Shown: piece by piece, positions 53,997 through 64,000 of the stretch
Position numbering within the stretch: position 1 is the stretch's first letter
How the letters are laid out: each line of letters opens with the position of its first letter
Assembly (NCBI GenBank): GCA_026874595.1
Contig: CM049315.1
Span: 73,356,401 to 73,420,400 of the forward strand
Direction of reading: 5' to 3'
Length of the DNA stretch: 64,000 bases
From: Sipunculus nudus
Lineage: Eukaryota > Annelida > Sipuncula > Golfingiida > Sipunculidae
The notes under the pieces: generated by a model
Told to the model about the DNA's origin: nothing
Seen by the model: the letters and a program-made list of their open reading frames with translations, nothing else
Databases searched by the model: none
Translations under genes and position numbers: made by a program

Positions 53997-54411
53997 GGTT
54001 GACTTTATATCCGCGAGGTTAAATATTCGCGATTTTAACCTCTTTCCTGTTTCGCGTAGGTCTTATTTCGCGAATGACTAAACAGTTACTTGCACATTGT
54101 ACATAACAATTATTATATCAATCTTAACATTTTCACTTGAGACGTTCAAACACGTGGATTTTCTTCATACAACATTGGCAGATATACTAAAGTATTGACC
54201 TTATTTATATAATTAATTTTTAATTATGAATAACATAAGATGTATGTTAATAGTGACGTTATTGGCACAAAATACGTGAGATGCTTTGAAGCTATAGAAC
54301 AAGTTACCGTTCACCTGTGCAGATGTGTCATCTTATTCACAAAGGTTTTATTTTCCTGATAATTTCCCTTTTATATCGTGAATTTGAAACAATCCCGAAC
54401 AAAAGCCAACC
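53997..54411. mobile_element. MITE with TTCGCGA-rich ends, copy 2, in MCT-2 intron 4
   Basis: Left GGTTGACTTTATATCCGCGAGG; right reversed GGTTGGCTTTTGTTCGGGA. The interior has TATTCGCGA and TATTTCGCGAATGAC, and it is homologous to 38560-38997. The corresponding intron of MCT-3 (63081-63536) lacks it while the flanks match, so the insertion followed the gene duplication. Confidence 0.75.
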
Positions 54412-54829
54412 CGAGTGGTCGTTCTATTTCTTCTTCACATCACAAATGAGCCTAAATTTACCTTTTAATGCATAAATAATGATACCTCATTTGAAATTAA
54501 CTGCGTCTTTTATTAAAGTTTATAACGGAGCTTCTGTTTTAATGGAGCAAACATGTTTCACTGAATGAACACCAGGTGGCACTCATAGACAACGGAGGTA
54601 AACAATTAATACCTAACAAAATCTAATAAATAAAAATTTTAATATAGCGATAAAATACAAATGTGATCAGTACACTTTTAGATTATAAATAGTCAAAATA
54701 AAAACAGACAAACATGTAGGACAGTTCCGAAAAAGGGACTGACCGCTATTATGAATTACAGATCAATAAAACCTATTTGATGATGAAAAATGTTATAGAA
54801 AATCCATGAAGGTGGATTCATAAACTCAC

Positions 54830-55789
54830 CTGATACTACAAAACCCATGCTGCTTCCCATACCTTGGAAAAACAGAAGGATTCCGACACCGGACGCCACC
54901 TGGTGGACGGGAATGAGATCAGATATCACAGTGACGCGTTGAGCATTAAACCCGCTCATCACGAGGGTTCGCAAGCAGCACATGATCGTTATCAACACGT
55001 GACTGGTCACGTGAGGTATAACAAGCGTCACGAGACCTGTCATAACGCCCGCTGTACCTTGCAACAACACCCGATACCTCTTGACGAGCTTCAAGTCAAA
55101 GAGGAAACCAAATGAAAACCGTCCTATGATGTCACACGCCCCGGAAGTTGCGTAGACGATTGCCACTTCCGCTTCAGATGCGCTTGCGCTCTTTAAAAGT
55201 GCTGGGAGGAAAGTGTAAAAACTCATGCTGTTTATTGGCATTGAGAAGATCGTCAACGCAAAAACAATAAATGATAGGTTTTTCAAAACGGCTACCTGGC
55301 CCTTTGGTATTATGAATTTCCTGAAAACTGAGGGCATATTCCTCGAGGAACTTGTTAGACTTTGGTCTCTTGTTTGTGACATCTTATCTTGTGTAGTCTT
55401 CAGTCGCGGGTCTGATTCATCTTTCTGATTAACAGGTGAATTCAATTAATGTATATTATTCTCGGTTTGATTATCTCCCTTTGTGTTTGTCCCATCACTT
55501 GCTTGCCTCTCAGTGTCCTTCACCAGTGATTCTGCACTGTCCAGTCGGCGTTCTGGTAATGGACGATAAAAGGCAACAGCGACACACAGATTAAAGGATA
55601 GACCGGCACAGATTAAAAATGCTCCGGGGAGTGAGTAGTCATTCAGAATCCATACAAGGAATGGAGGCATAGCAATATAACTGATGCTGTTACCGAACGT
55701 GCTGAGCGCCATTGCTAAAGATCGTCTCCTGACAAAGTAATGACTCACTATGATCATAGAGGGCGCATATGTCAGACAAGATCCAAAAC
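54830..55789 (-). CDS. MCT-2 exon 4 (contains the in-frame TAA)
   Basis: Acceptor TCTATTCAG before 55789, donor TCAG|GTGAGT at 54830. 960 bp in one frame apart from TAA at 55448-55446. Confidence 0.9.
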
Positions 55790-56488
55790 CTGAATAGAAT
55801 AGTACAAATATGGGTTAATATTCGATACCGGACCATGAAGAAGTTATCACAGAATCAAAAAAAAAAATAAATAACTAAGATTGACATTAAAAATTAAATC
55901 AACTGTGTGTGGTTTTCTCGCCCAGACCCTGATCATGTATATATAACGCATGCTGTACGTACATTTTAGCATGTTTTCTAGTTCATAGGAATTTAATGGG
56001 ATATCGTCGGGATATCCCTAACTATCGGCGAAATTCAATGTTTTGTGTGTGTTAGCTACAATATTTTAAAATGGCATTTAATATCAGCCACGAGACCAAT
56101 TCATGCTGGCCAGTGTATCGATATTGAAGTTATAATTTCAATCTCGGTATTGGTCCTATGATAGCGATAGGGATCCTTGTCTCCATTTTGAACCCGAATA
56201 AAAATTCGGTTTCTTAAATTTCAGGGAGCTTCATGCTTCTCTAAAAAAGGACTTTACCTCCGTATCTCGGATCATGAAAAGAATTTGTTTTTGTGAGAGT
56301 TCGCAAAAGGCAAAAACCCTATATCTCTAGGCAACTAATCTTGATTATGCACGCTTGGCATACACATATTTTAAGATGAATTAAGTAAAGCGGTTAACGC
56401 ACAAATTAAAAATATAATCCGCGAGCAATTACAAAAAAATATATTAATGTAAACTACTGACCGTCGTTGAAACATAAGAATTACTTAC

Positions 56489-56632
56489 CAACTACTATTC
56501 CAAATGTAACATAGAGGGCATAAAGGCTTGACACATACGCCAAGGCAATACACCCTGCCGTCATGATCAAACTGCCTGTTATTACGACACCCCGACATCC
56601 GTATTTCTTCGCCAACCAACTGGCAAGAGGCC
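56489..56632 (-). CDS. MCT-2 exon 3
   Basis: Acceptor TCTTTAG before 56632, donor TTG|GTAAGT at 56489; encodes PLASWLAKKYGCRGVVITGS and onward. Confidence 0.92.
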
Positions 56633-57072
56633 CTAAAGATAAACACAAAATTTAAACAAAATCAATAACATTTAAATAATTATTTATAAGGACATGAACA
56701 GCAAATTCGTATAAAACACAGACTAAAAAAACTCATGAACTTATATATAATTTTATTTAATTTAATATGAACAATTCACAAGTGAAATGTCATTATATTG
56801 ATGAGATACGCTTTATCGTATTATTGACCGGAGTGCCATATAACCGAAACGTATTGAGATAAAAGGTGCCTCGACCAGTAGTCAGCGCCGTCTGGTGTCT
56901 ACTCTCGAACCAATGATTTGGTTTCATTTTTTTGTTCTTGTAAGAGACATCCGACTTTACTTTTTGGTAAAGTATGAGTCATCATTTGTTTTATGTACAA
57001 AATTGGGAACGAGGACTTGACATTTAGATGTATTCGAGAACGTTATGCTGTTGTTGGAAAAGTGTCACTTAC

Positions 57073-57186
57073 CAAAGCAATTCTGTGCGAAGTTTAACGT
57101 AGCTAGGACCAGGCTTGTCTCGGTAGCACCTGCGTAAAATCTGTCCACCAGTTCTAGGTATATCACCCCAAACGAACACGTAATTC
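57073..57186 (-). CDS. MCT-2 exon 2
   Basis: Acceptor TTTATTCCAG before 57186, donor TTTG|GTAAGT at 57073; encodes FGVIYLELVDRFYAGATETS and onward. Confidence 0.92.
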
Positions 57187-57527
57187 CTGGAATAAAATAT
57201 TTTTATAGATACAAATTTAAAATCAAGGAACGGATGATCACCTATAGACGCGTAAGGCGTCAACTCAAACAAGTACCTGTTATCCACATTTCGACAAGAG
57301 AGCAGATGTCTCAGCTTTAGACAAGGGCTGGGTTTCATTTAACCGATAGCTGGTTCAATCGTGGGTCTAGAAAAGTTTCAATATCCCAAAATGCTTGATA
57401 ACGGTCTTGGAAAGCAAACGATTGCCATGGTTACTCAAGTCTCATGATGTGTTTACAAAATGTAGATGATATATACCGCTAGATTATTAAAATTTCAAAA
57501 TAAGCAGTAAAACTTTTTTTTATTTAC

Positions 57528-57597
57528 CTGTAAGTACGATGTGAACCATAACACAGCCCAACACAACCATCCATCCCCATCCCCCATCCGCTGCCAT
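57528..57597 (-). CDS. MCT-2 exon 1 (start codon)
   Basis: ATG at 57597-57595; encodes MAADGGWGWMVVLG and ends at donor ACAG|GTAAAT. Confidence 0.93.
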
Positions 57598-57661
57598 GGC
57601 AACCTGGAATGTTCACCGGATTCTTTCCTTCACAGGCGATTCCTTTCCGTACTTTTAGATC
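57598..57661 (-). promoter_or_regulatory. 5' UTR portion of MCT-2 exon 1
   Basis: Leader between an acceptor-like TGTTAACAG and the ATG. It resembles the MCT-1 leader (shared GGAAGG/GGAAAG...CCGG phrases). Implies an upstream non-coding exon. Confidence 0.5.
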
Positions 57662-59027
57662 CTGTTAACATAGGAACAAACATAAGTAAATTTGTGCAAA
57701 TTTGTGAAGCTATATAGAACAATTGGTCTGGCTTTATCAATATGTAACAGCTCATCGTTCAAAATGCGCATTATTTCTCACGGTTATTCCATACATACAT
57801 AAAGTTACCTCTTTTCTTTTTTCCTGCATAAAAGCACGATAGACATAATCATTCGAATATGTTTTTTTATATTATCTGATTTCTGAAAATTTGTTGTATA
57901 TCTGTATTCTTTTAAAAAAATTAAGTACCTCTGAAACAACCAAGCATACCGCTCGGTGAGCAAAGCGTCATATACCAAGACGGACATTGACATTCAGACA
58001 GCAGGGCGAGGACAGAGACGCCCTGTATCACTCTTATCAGCTATTACGTCACTTAGCAGGGAGGTGTCAGACAAGATAGGAACCCTAGAGATACCACTGA
58101 CAACAATATATGTATAGAAACTGGACTCTGGTGTTGTCAACTTAATATTTATAACGAAGATATTAAACCATTTATAATTATATGAGTTGTCCAGTTTTGA
58201 AATTTTATAACCACTGTAAATTTGAATTGAAAGAGTTGTTAATAAGACCTCCAGCAAAGGCGATTGAATAATATATTAATAGAGTGGACTCTGGGCAAAT
58301 CTTACAGGGTATCCATGCATAAGTTATCAATAGTCAGAAGTCAAAAGATTGACATCATTAACTATGGCATATAACTGTCAGTTATAAAAATTTCCACTCG
58401 CATATTAAAATCAGGGTGACTTGTAGCTTCCACGTCCCATTCATGACAAAATAATTCACTAATACAATATAGATAAAGATTCTGAACGATGAGATTGTGA
58501 AAACACAACCAACAAGAACGAATAAAAATTTGGGAGTCGCTAAAATGATACCTCACGAATTTAAAAGAGATTGCAGTATGTTTTATATGGTGTTTTTTAT
58601 AACAGACATAACCACACATGCTGTATGATCTACCTTACCTACAGGTGGGACAATGGATTAAATTTTTTTGTAATCTACCACGCATATCAGAACGGCAGAA
58701 TTATTCTGAAATTTCACAGCAACTGCGACGTTCTTCCATTTTAATCGTGCCTTTCTTTATAAAATTGAAATAGGTATGATACAACAGGTGTCAGTCAGTA
58801 GAAATTAAATCATCTTGAATGTCAGTGCGTGTATAATAATCTTTAAAACAGACCATACCTTGAGAGATCGTAGATATGAACAAGGATTGTACGGATCCTA
58901 CTTGGTTTAAATGTATTGACTGTTATCGTTGATGAGGTTTCCGTGTCCGGGCTTTTACCTTGTGCACATTAAGTAGCTGTGTATAATCATCAATGTGAAA
59001 ATGTTCTTCAAATCAAACGTGCGACCA
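57662..59027. other. Putative 5' UTR intron of MCT-2
   Basis: No other gene recognised. A donor-like CACAAG|GTAAAAG on the minus strand near 58960 could end a first non-coding exon that starts below the TATA word at about 59041. Confidence 0.4.
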
Positions 59028-59080
59028 GGTACGAGCTATTATATAGAAGTTGTTTGATCGCTGATATCATGTTGATTACT
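59028..59080 (-). promoter_or_regulatory. Candidate MCT-2 core promoter, conserved with MCT-1
   Basis: On the minus strand ATGATATCAG is followed by CTATATAATAGCTCGTACC, matching 39738-39790. TATATAA is a good TATA box, and transcription would start about 25-30 bp further (near 59010). Distance to the coding start is about 1.4 kb. Confidence 0.55.
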
Positions 59081-60206
59081 GTGTTAGCTCTTTGTGCAGA
59101 ATCTGTTCGAGCAAACAATGAGTGACGACAGCGGAGATCGCTCCCATAGTCATATCATAATGTCTCGCGTGTAGTGTCGCATGTGATGTCGTATAGGCTT
59201 TTCCAGGTCCATATATTTTCATATAGGGATGCACATCCCCTCCCCCCCCCCCCCCCCCCCCTCCCCATTTTGGCATCACGGTATACAGCAAAGTCAAGCT
59301 CAACTCCTGCGCCTTTTTCCTTGAAAAAAATGGAGCTGGGTGTCTCGTTTTCACGCAGCTTCTAACTCTTGCCACAGATGTCGCCACCAGTCAATCATTT
59401 TTACATATCGCACACAATCCCCTCAGACATTAGACCAAAAAGGCCAACACTGCCATTGTTGTATTCATTTATTTCCACTATTACCCAGCTGCTACAAATA
59501 ATTTATGTACACTCAAATATTTTTAGTGCCTTGAAATTTTGAGGTCTCAAAATTTACGGACATGTCCTGACCCTGAAATAAGTCACTCTAACCTACAAGC
59601 GGAGGTGTCGAAACTGGGAATTGGTGGAAACGCGAGTCCTCCTTCCATGTTTTTTTTTTAATGACGGACCCGTATTGAACAAATATAGGACATTTTACAC
59701 TTGCAGTTTGAAGGGGCCTAATCTGAAATATGACGTCTGTCAACGAAAGGTTATCCTTCAAACCTTTCATAAAATTTGGTAAGATAACACCCATCCAACC
59801 ACACACGGGCTGTTCGTTTTGTATATATTCACAGTATTCTTGGGGCCCGTCAGAATAATCAAATCTCATGCAATAAGGACATCTCTTGGCAAACGAACCA
59901 ATGTTTTCCAAACGGACATTTTACATCTAATGATCTTTCTGTTTCTGTATATTTGTAGCCAACCACCTTATAGGTTACATAGTTTTCCACTTGTCAACAC
60001 TGCTTTGTTAACTGGTGTAGATTTAGGATACAAGGTCATTACAAAAACGCTTACGATATAGGTAGTTGGCCTATGCGTAAAGCGCTGTGTAAAGAGCGTA
60101 TCTAAGAGGCGTTATAGGAACTTGACAGGATATACACTGAGATCATTGACATATACACAGAGTCAGCAAAAATCGCGTAATTTCTTGATAAAAGGTAGGT
60201 GAATAG
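59081..60206. other. Intergenic between MCT-2 and a solo LTR
   Basis: A 20-C tract at 59242-59261. A 107-codon minus-strand frame at 59588-59911 contains CPYC and YCEY words but no similarity that I recognise and no splice context; I do not call it. No other features. Confidence 0.4.
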
Positions 60207-61087
60207 TGTTACGGAACCTAATATCAACAGATCACGTATGTGTGATGAACATTAATTTTGTCAAGGAGATAAAAAAAATCAGATTCTGCAACACTAGGCA
60301 GCGCGAAATGCAGAGGGGAATGAATAAAGAAGTCTGTGTTTTTTGTTAACAAATAACTTTTATTTATTCTTAAAACAACCCTAACATTACAAAACACTAA
60401 ATCAATACAATTATACAGTATAACAGCAGTATAACAACAAATTAATACAATCACACAATAAAATAAACAAAGTGCAAAGTACCTGGATACCACCACTGTC
60501 ATAGCGATAAGTCCTTTAAAATGTATAAACCTGACGAATAGTTCACACGAATTCTCTCGGAGATTAACAGTCCAATGTAAAGCTCTTGTAACAATCCAGA
60601 AAGTAAACTTGAGACAGGCAGCACTTAATTGTAAAGTGTTAGTAATAGTAGAATTCCTGAAATTACTGGATAATCGGACAGGTCCAACACACTGACTAAC
60701 ACGCTTCCGTGTCCGCTGGAAAACCCTCTCACCTGTCTCTCGGATCTAAAACACAGCCCCATATTTATAACTTCTCACCTCAAGCCGAGAAGCTTCCATT
60801 TCTCAAACAACCTAAAGAATCTAATAGAGTACTAACGTTACAGGAATTGTCTAGACAAACATCGCCGTGTCTCTACATACCAGGGTCCAAACGTGAGCCC
60901 GACCCTGCTCGGCCAGGCTAGAAAGCCCAAAGCTAGCATGACAACGTGAGCTCAACCAGTACGGATTAAACCGAGAGTGCAACACCCAGCCAGGCGAGGC
61001 AGCCACAACACGATTTACGCCCGTGTCATGCAACTAAAAAAGCCATCTGTAAGACTTGAGCACACAATAAAAAGGGCACCTGTAACA
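60207..61087 (-). mobile_element. Solo gypsy-like LTR, reverse orientation, with ATAG target duplication
   Basis: Bounded by TGTTACGG (left) and CCTGTAACA (right), the inverted ends of this LTR family. ATAG flanks both sides (60203-60206 and 61088-61091). On the minus strand TATAAATA (60763-60770) followed by GGGGCTGTG corresponds to TATACAAAGGGGCTGTG in the LTR at 33663. At 881 bp it is longer than the other copy (762 bp). With no internal sequence, it arose by LTR-LTR recombination. Confidence 0.88.
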
Positions 61088-61560
61088 ATAGACACCTTTA
61101 AATTGAAGATAGCCTTTCCATATCATTTGGAGATCTGGTATCAGACGTGTAAATTGTAAATACAAAAGCTACTTGCTCAGTACAGTGATACTTTCGGCCA
61201 AGGGTCCTCGATCACCCATTTCATTCTCAACAATGAAATTATTTTAAAAGATAATTTTGACCTTAATCTGAGTTTTTATCAAACCTAAAACTGAATCCCA
61301 GCCTCACGGAAATGGCAGATTCAGAATTCTACGTGGACCACCACGATCAGTGCCAATGCTTTACTCAAATATTTATCATTATCAAATGAACATTTTTTTT
61401 TAATCATACTGTAGCTTATGAGCTTAAGGAGCTGGCAATCAAGAGTGAATAGTTCTATATAGTTAGACTGAAGCATGGAGTTTTCAAATCACCCAAACTT
61501 GCATATACCATTTCCTTTTCCTTACTCCCTTGTTTGCATTATATATCGATTGACAGTAAC

Positions 61561-61562
<2 letters not shown>

Positions 61563-61607
<45 letters not shown>
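61563..61607. repeat. (TA)n microsatellite
   Basis: About 45 bp of TA. Confidence 0.95.
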
Positions 61608-61610
<3 letters not shown>

Positions 61611-62250
61611 GGGTATATAACTATATATGTACGGTTGTATATGGGTGGGGGTGGGGGCGTGCTTGGATCCGTACCGACTGATGAATATAAGCAAGCTTCA
61701 TTTAACAATAACATTTTGCCTGTTGGTCATAAGACATGCATTATATTTTTGTTACTTAAAGAAACACGCTCTCAAATTTTGCTCTCAATTGATTAAAGCA
61801 TATCTTATCTTTAAAGGCGAAGTTGGAGACTCTGGTATGTACCTAATATCTATTACCAAAATCCTCGATTGGGATTCAAGCACTTGGAAACTATGTTAAA
61901 TAAAAATTATAACATATAAAATAAATATTAACAGTAAAACACACATGTACACGTGGTTTGAAAGATGTTATGATGTCACAAATGTATGTCTATTTTTCTG
62001 TCTGTCTGTGTGTCTGTGTTAAGGCGATGTATTACATCCACGTGTTTTACGGTTGGGAATTTTTACACCTATTTTAGGTGATATTAATCCTTTAATCTTT
62101 TGTTGTAGTTAATTAGTATTGTCCGAGTGTATACGGTATCTTACACACAGTGCACATTTTTTGGCTTATTCTAATAAAACAAAATTAAAACAATGTATAA
62201 CTTGTTATTAGTAATTAATGAGGTAAACGGATTCCCGGTGGGAAATGTCA

Positions 62251-62253
<3 letters not shown>

Positions 62254-62316
<63 letters not shown>
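62254..62316. repeat. (TA)n microsatellite
   Basis: About 63 bp of TA. Confidence 0.95.
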
Positions 62317-62320
<4 letters not shown>

Positions 62321-62880
62321 ATTAATAAAATAAAGTTACATTCGTCGCAAAGCTAAGGGTACCCGTATCACTGATCGTGTTTTAGTATGAATAGGATCAT
62401 TATGGTCATTTACAGTCACAAATATATCTTCAGGAGATAAATAATGTAACTGATCCATGGGCGGACTACAGAATTATCTGCTCTGCATAACCGCAGGGAA
62501 TTTTGTCGATGAGATAGAGATCTCATGGGCCCGCCATGGCCTCCCGCATGACTTAATCAAATTTGTTTTTTGTACCTAAAAGTGCCCTATAACATGTTTT
62601 GGATGATCAGAATAAAAAAGTCGGCTTTATGTAAATCCAAGATGGTGGTCAATATGGCGCTTATACATTGAGCTGACCAATGATGCAACTATGGCGTTGT
62701 TGAAACTTCTTTACACAGCCTTTTCTTGATTAATATATTTCCTGTGCTTACGTTTCGCACCCGACGGTCAAACCAGCTCCGATATACAGTATCATCCACA
62801 CTCGTTTAAAACCGAGATTAAGGCGGAGGTCTGCGCTTTCCCAGTGATTTTCTTGTTTGTTTTAAATCTCGGTAAATCTA

Positions 62881-63080
62881 TTACATCTGTCGCATATGAC
62901 TGATCCTGAACACTCTTATAGATTTTATGTTGCTTTTTCGTCCGTGTTCTTTTGCAGATTTCTTTGTTCTGACGATCTTGACCCCCTGGTGACATGTGTA
63001 TATCAGACAGAATCCAGCCATGGTCAGACCTCCATAATAAAACGGCATGCTCAGCGAATGTAGAGCGTCCTTCAACACAC
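62881..63080 (-). CDS. MCT-3 exon 5
   Basis: Acceptor AATTTCAG before 63080; 200 bp; encodes LKDALHSLSMPFYYGGLTMA and a Lys/Arg-rich tail. Confidence 0.9.
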
Positions 63081-64000
63081 CTGAAATTAAGTAAAATCTA
63101 AGGTTAATCTAAGATGTTAATCAGCGCCATCTGTCGCTCCTACTGGAAACGATAATTTTTTTCGACTTCTTTCTCACGTAACATCTAAGCCTAATTTATT
63201 GATTGTTATGCATAAATAATACCATTATTTAAATAAACTGTATCATTTATTAAAATTTCTAAATGATTTTCTGATTCACATGTTTCATTGAATGACCACA
63301 AGGTGGAGTCATAGACAACTGAGGTAAACAATAAATACCTCAATATAATAAATAGATAAAATAATGAATTAATCTAATACAACAATGTTCTGAACTCTAT
63401 TAATTTTTGAATATTCAAACATATTGTACAAATCCGAAAATGGGAGGGACCTTTATTTTTAATTACATATTTAGAATACCTATTTAATGATAAAAAAAGT
63501 TAAGGAAAGTTCATGTAGGATGGCTTAAAAACTTACCTGACACTACAAAACCCATGCTGCTTCCCATACCCTGGATAAACAGAAGGATCCCGAAACCGGA
63601 CGCAACCTGGTGGACAGGAATTAGATCAGCCATCACAGTGATACGTTGAGCATTAAACCCACTCATCACGAGGGTCCGCAAGCAGCACATGATCGTAATC
63701 CACACGTGACTGGTCGAGTGAGGTATAACAAGCGTCACGAGACCTGTCATAACGCCCGCTGTACCTTGTAACAACACCCGATAACTCTTCACGAGCTTCA
63801 AGTCAAAGAGGAAACCAAATGAAAACCGACCTATGATGTCACACGCACCGGAAGTAGCGTAGACGATTGCCACATCCCCTTCCGTTGCGCCTGCGCTCTT
63901 CAGAAGTGACGGCAGAAAGGTGTAAAAACTCATGTTGTTTACTGGCATTGAGAAAATAGTCAAAGCATGAATAATAAACGGTGGAATTCTTAAAACAGCC
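62881..64000 (-). CDS. MCT-3: SLC16-like transporter gene, 3' part only
   Basis: Exon 4 runs from the window edge (64000) to donor TCAG|GTAAGT at 63537; exon 5 spans 63080-62881. The visible part starts in TM7 and keeps the TM8 pair (CDIIGRFSFGF) and the NAQRITVMADLIPVHQ segment, nearly identical to MCT-2. It stays open throughout. The C-terminal tail is 12 codons longer than in MCT-2 and ends ...ISHMRQM. Intron 4 and the 3' flank resemble MCT-2, so the two are recent tandem duplicates. Exons 1-3 lie outside the window. Function as for MCT-1. Confidence 0.9.
63537..64000 (-). CDS. MCT-3 exon 4 (partial, cut by window edge)
   Basis: Open from the edge to donor at 63537. Residues correspond to TM7-TM11 of MCT-1. 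Confidence 0.92.

Larger units (their letters stand above)
53767..57597 (-). pseudogene. MCT-2: SLC16-like transporter gene with one in-frame stop
   Basis: Five exons: 57597-57528, 57186-57073, 56632-56489, 55789-54830 and 53930-53767. Sum 1,452 nt, 484 codons including the final stop, all splice sites GT-AG in phase 1, the same pattern as MCT-1. TM1 motif DGGWGW, TM5 motif (HYFVRRRSLAMAL) and the TM8 pair Asp329/Arg333 (CDIIGRFSFGF) are intact. A TAA at 55448-55446 interrupts codon 224, in the variable TM6-TM7 loop. All else is open, so the stop may be recent, polymorphic, an assembly error, or removed by splicing of a 99-nt cassette (donor-like CTG|GTGAAG at 55523, acceptor-like TTAATCAG at 55425), which would keep frame. 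As read, the protein would lose TM7-12. Confidence 0.88.
61092..62880. other. Intergenic, and 3' flank of MCT-3
   Basis: (TA)n runs at 61563-61607 and 62254-62316. At 62745-62850 the sequence matches the MCT-2 3' flank. No gene recognised. Confidence 0.5.

Noticed and set aside
59588-59911. 107-codon minus-strand ORF with CPYC motif
   Set aside because: No splice or promoter context and no second Cys/His pair of a known zinc finger; length is within chance for this composition.

Overview
This is an animal nuclear genome window with split genes, many transposable-element remains and long intergenic and intronic stretches. It is AT-rich with frequent (AT)n arrays and C/G homopolymers. Nothing bacterial is present: no operons, no ribosome binding sites, no long intronless host ORFs. 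The repeat content (DIRS-type, Ty3/gypsy, Penelope-like and LINE relics, tRNA-derived SINEs, Harbinger-type MITEs) and a tandem cluster of monocarboxylate-transporter genes fit a marine invertebrate. A mollusc is my best guess, by inference only.

Layout. (1) 1-2.9 kb: a MITE, then a GC-richer promoter-like island with a putative first coding exon on the minus strand. (2) 2.9-3.6 kb: a minisatellite of about 88 bp period. (3) 4.8-9.9 kb, minus strand: two exons of a SAM-like/HECT-like (E3 ligase-like) gene; the exon with the catalytic C-lobe was not found. A dense array of a palindromic 21-bp repeat lies directly upstream of its start codon. (4) 10.4-22.4 kb: gene-poor, with a segmental duplication (about 12.9-14.05 kb and 15.7-16.9 kb) carrying decayed paralogous reading frames, plus SINEs. 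(5) 22.4-27.6 kb: a composite of retroelement wrecks: gypsy gag/pol joined to a LINE 3' end, then a DIRS-type element with reverse transcriptase/RNase H and tyrosine recombinase. (6) 29.3-36.8 kb, minus: MCT-1, a complete five-exon SLC16-like transporter of 495 aa. (7) 38.5-52.1 kb: nested mobile elements, including a 4.16-kb TIR element, a Harbinger-type MITE, and a second DIRS relic split by a 3.36-kb TIR element that itself carries splice-bounded exon-like pieces, followed by a Penelope-like GIY-YIG fragment. (8) 53.8-57.7 kb, minus: MCT-2, same exon structure but with one in-frame stop. (9) 60.2-61.1 kb: a solo gypsy LTR with a target-site duplication. (10) 62.9-64 kb, minus: the 3' part of MCT-3, running off the window.

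The three transporter copies lie head to tail. MCT-1 and MCT-2 share exon lengths and phases, and MCT-3 agrees where it can be seen. MCT-2 and MCT-3 also share intron and 3' flank sequence, so they are the younger pair. MCT-1 and MCT-2 share a TATA-containing motif upstream that is the best candidate for their promoter. The family moves monocarboxylates or related small organic anions across membranes; the actual substrate cannot be read from the sequence.
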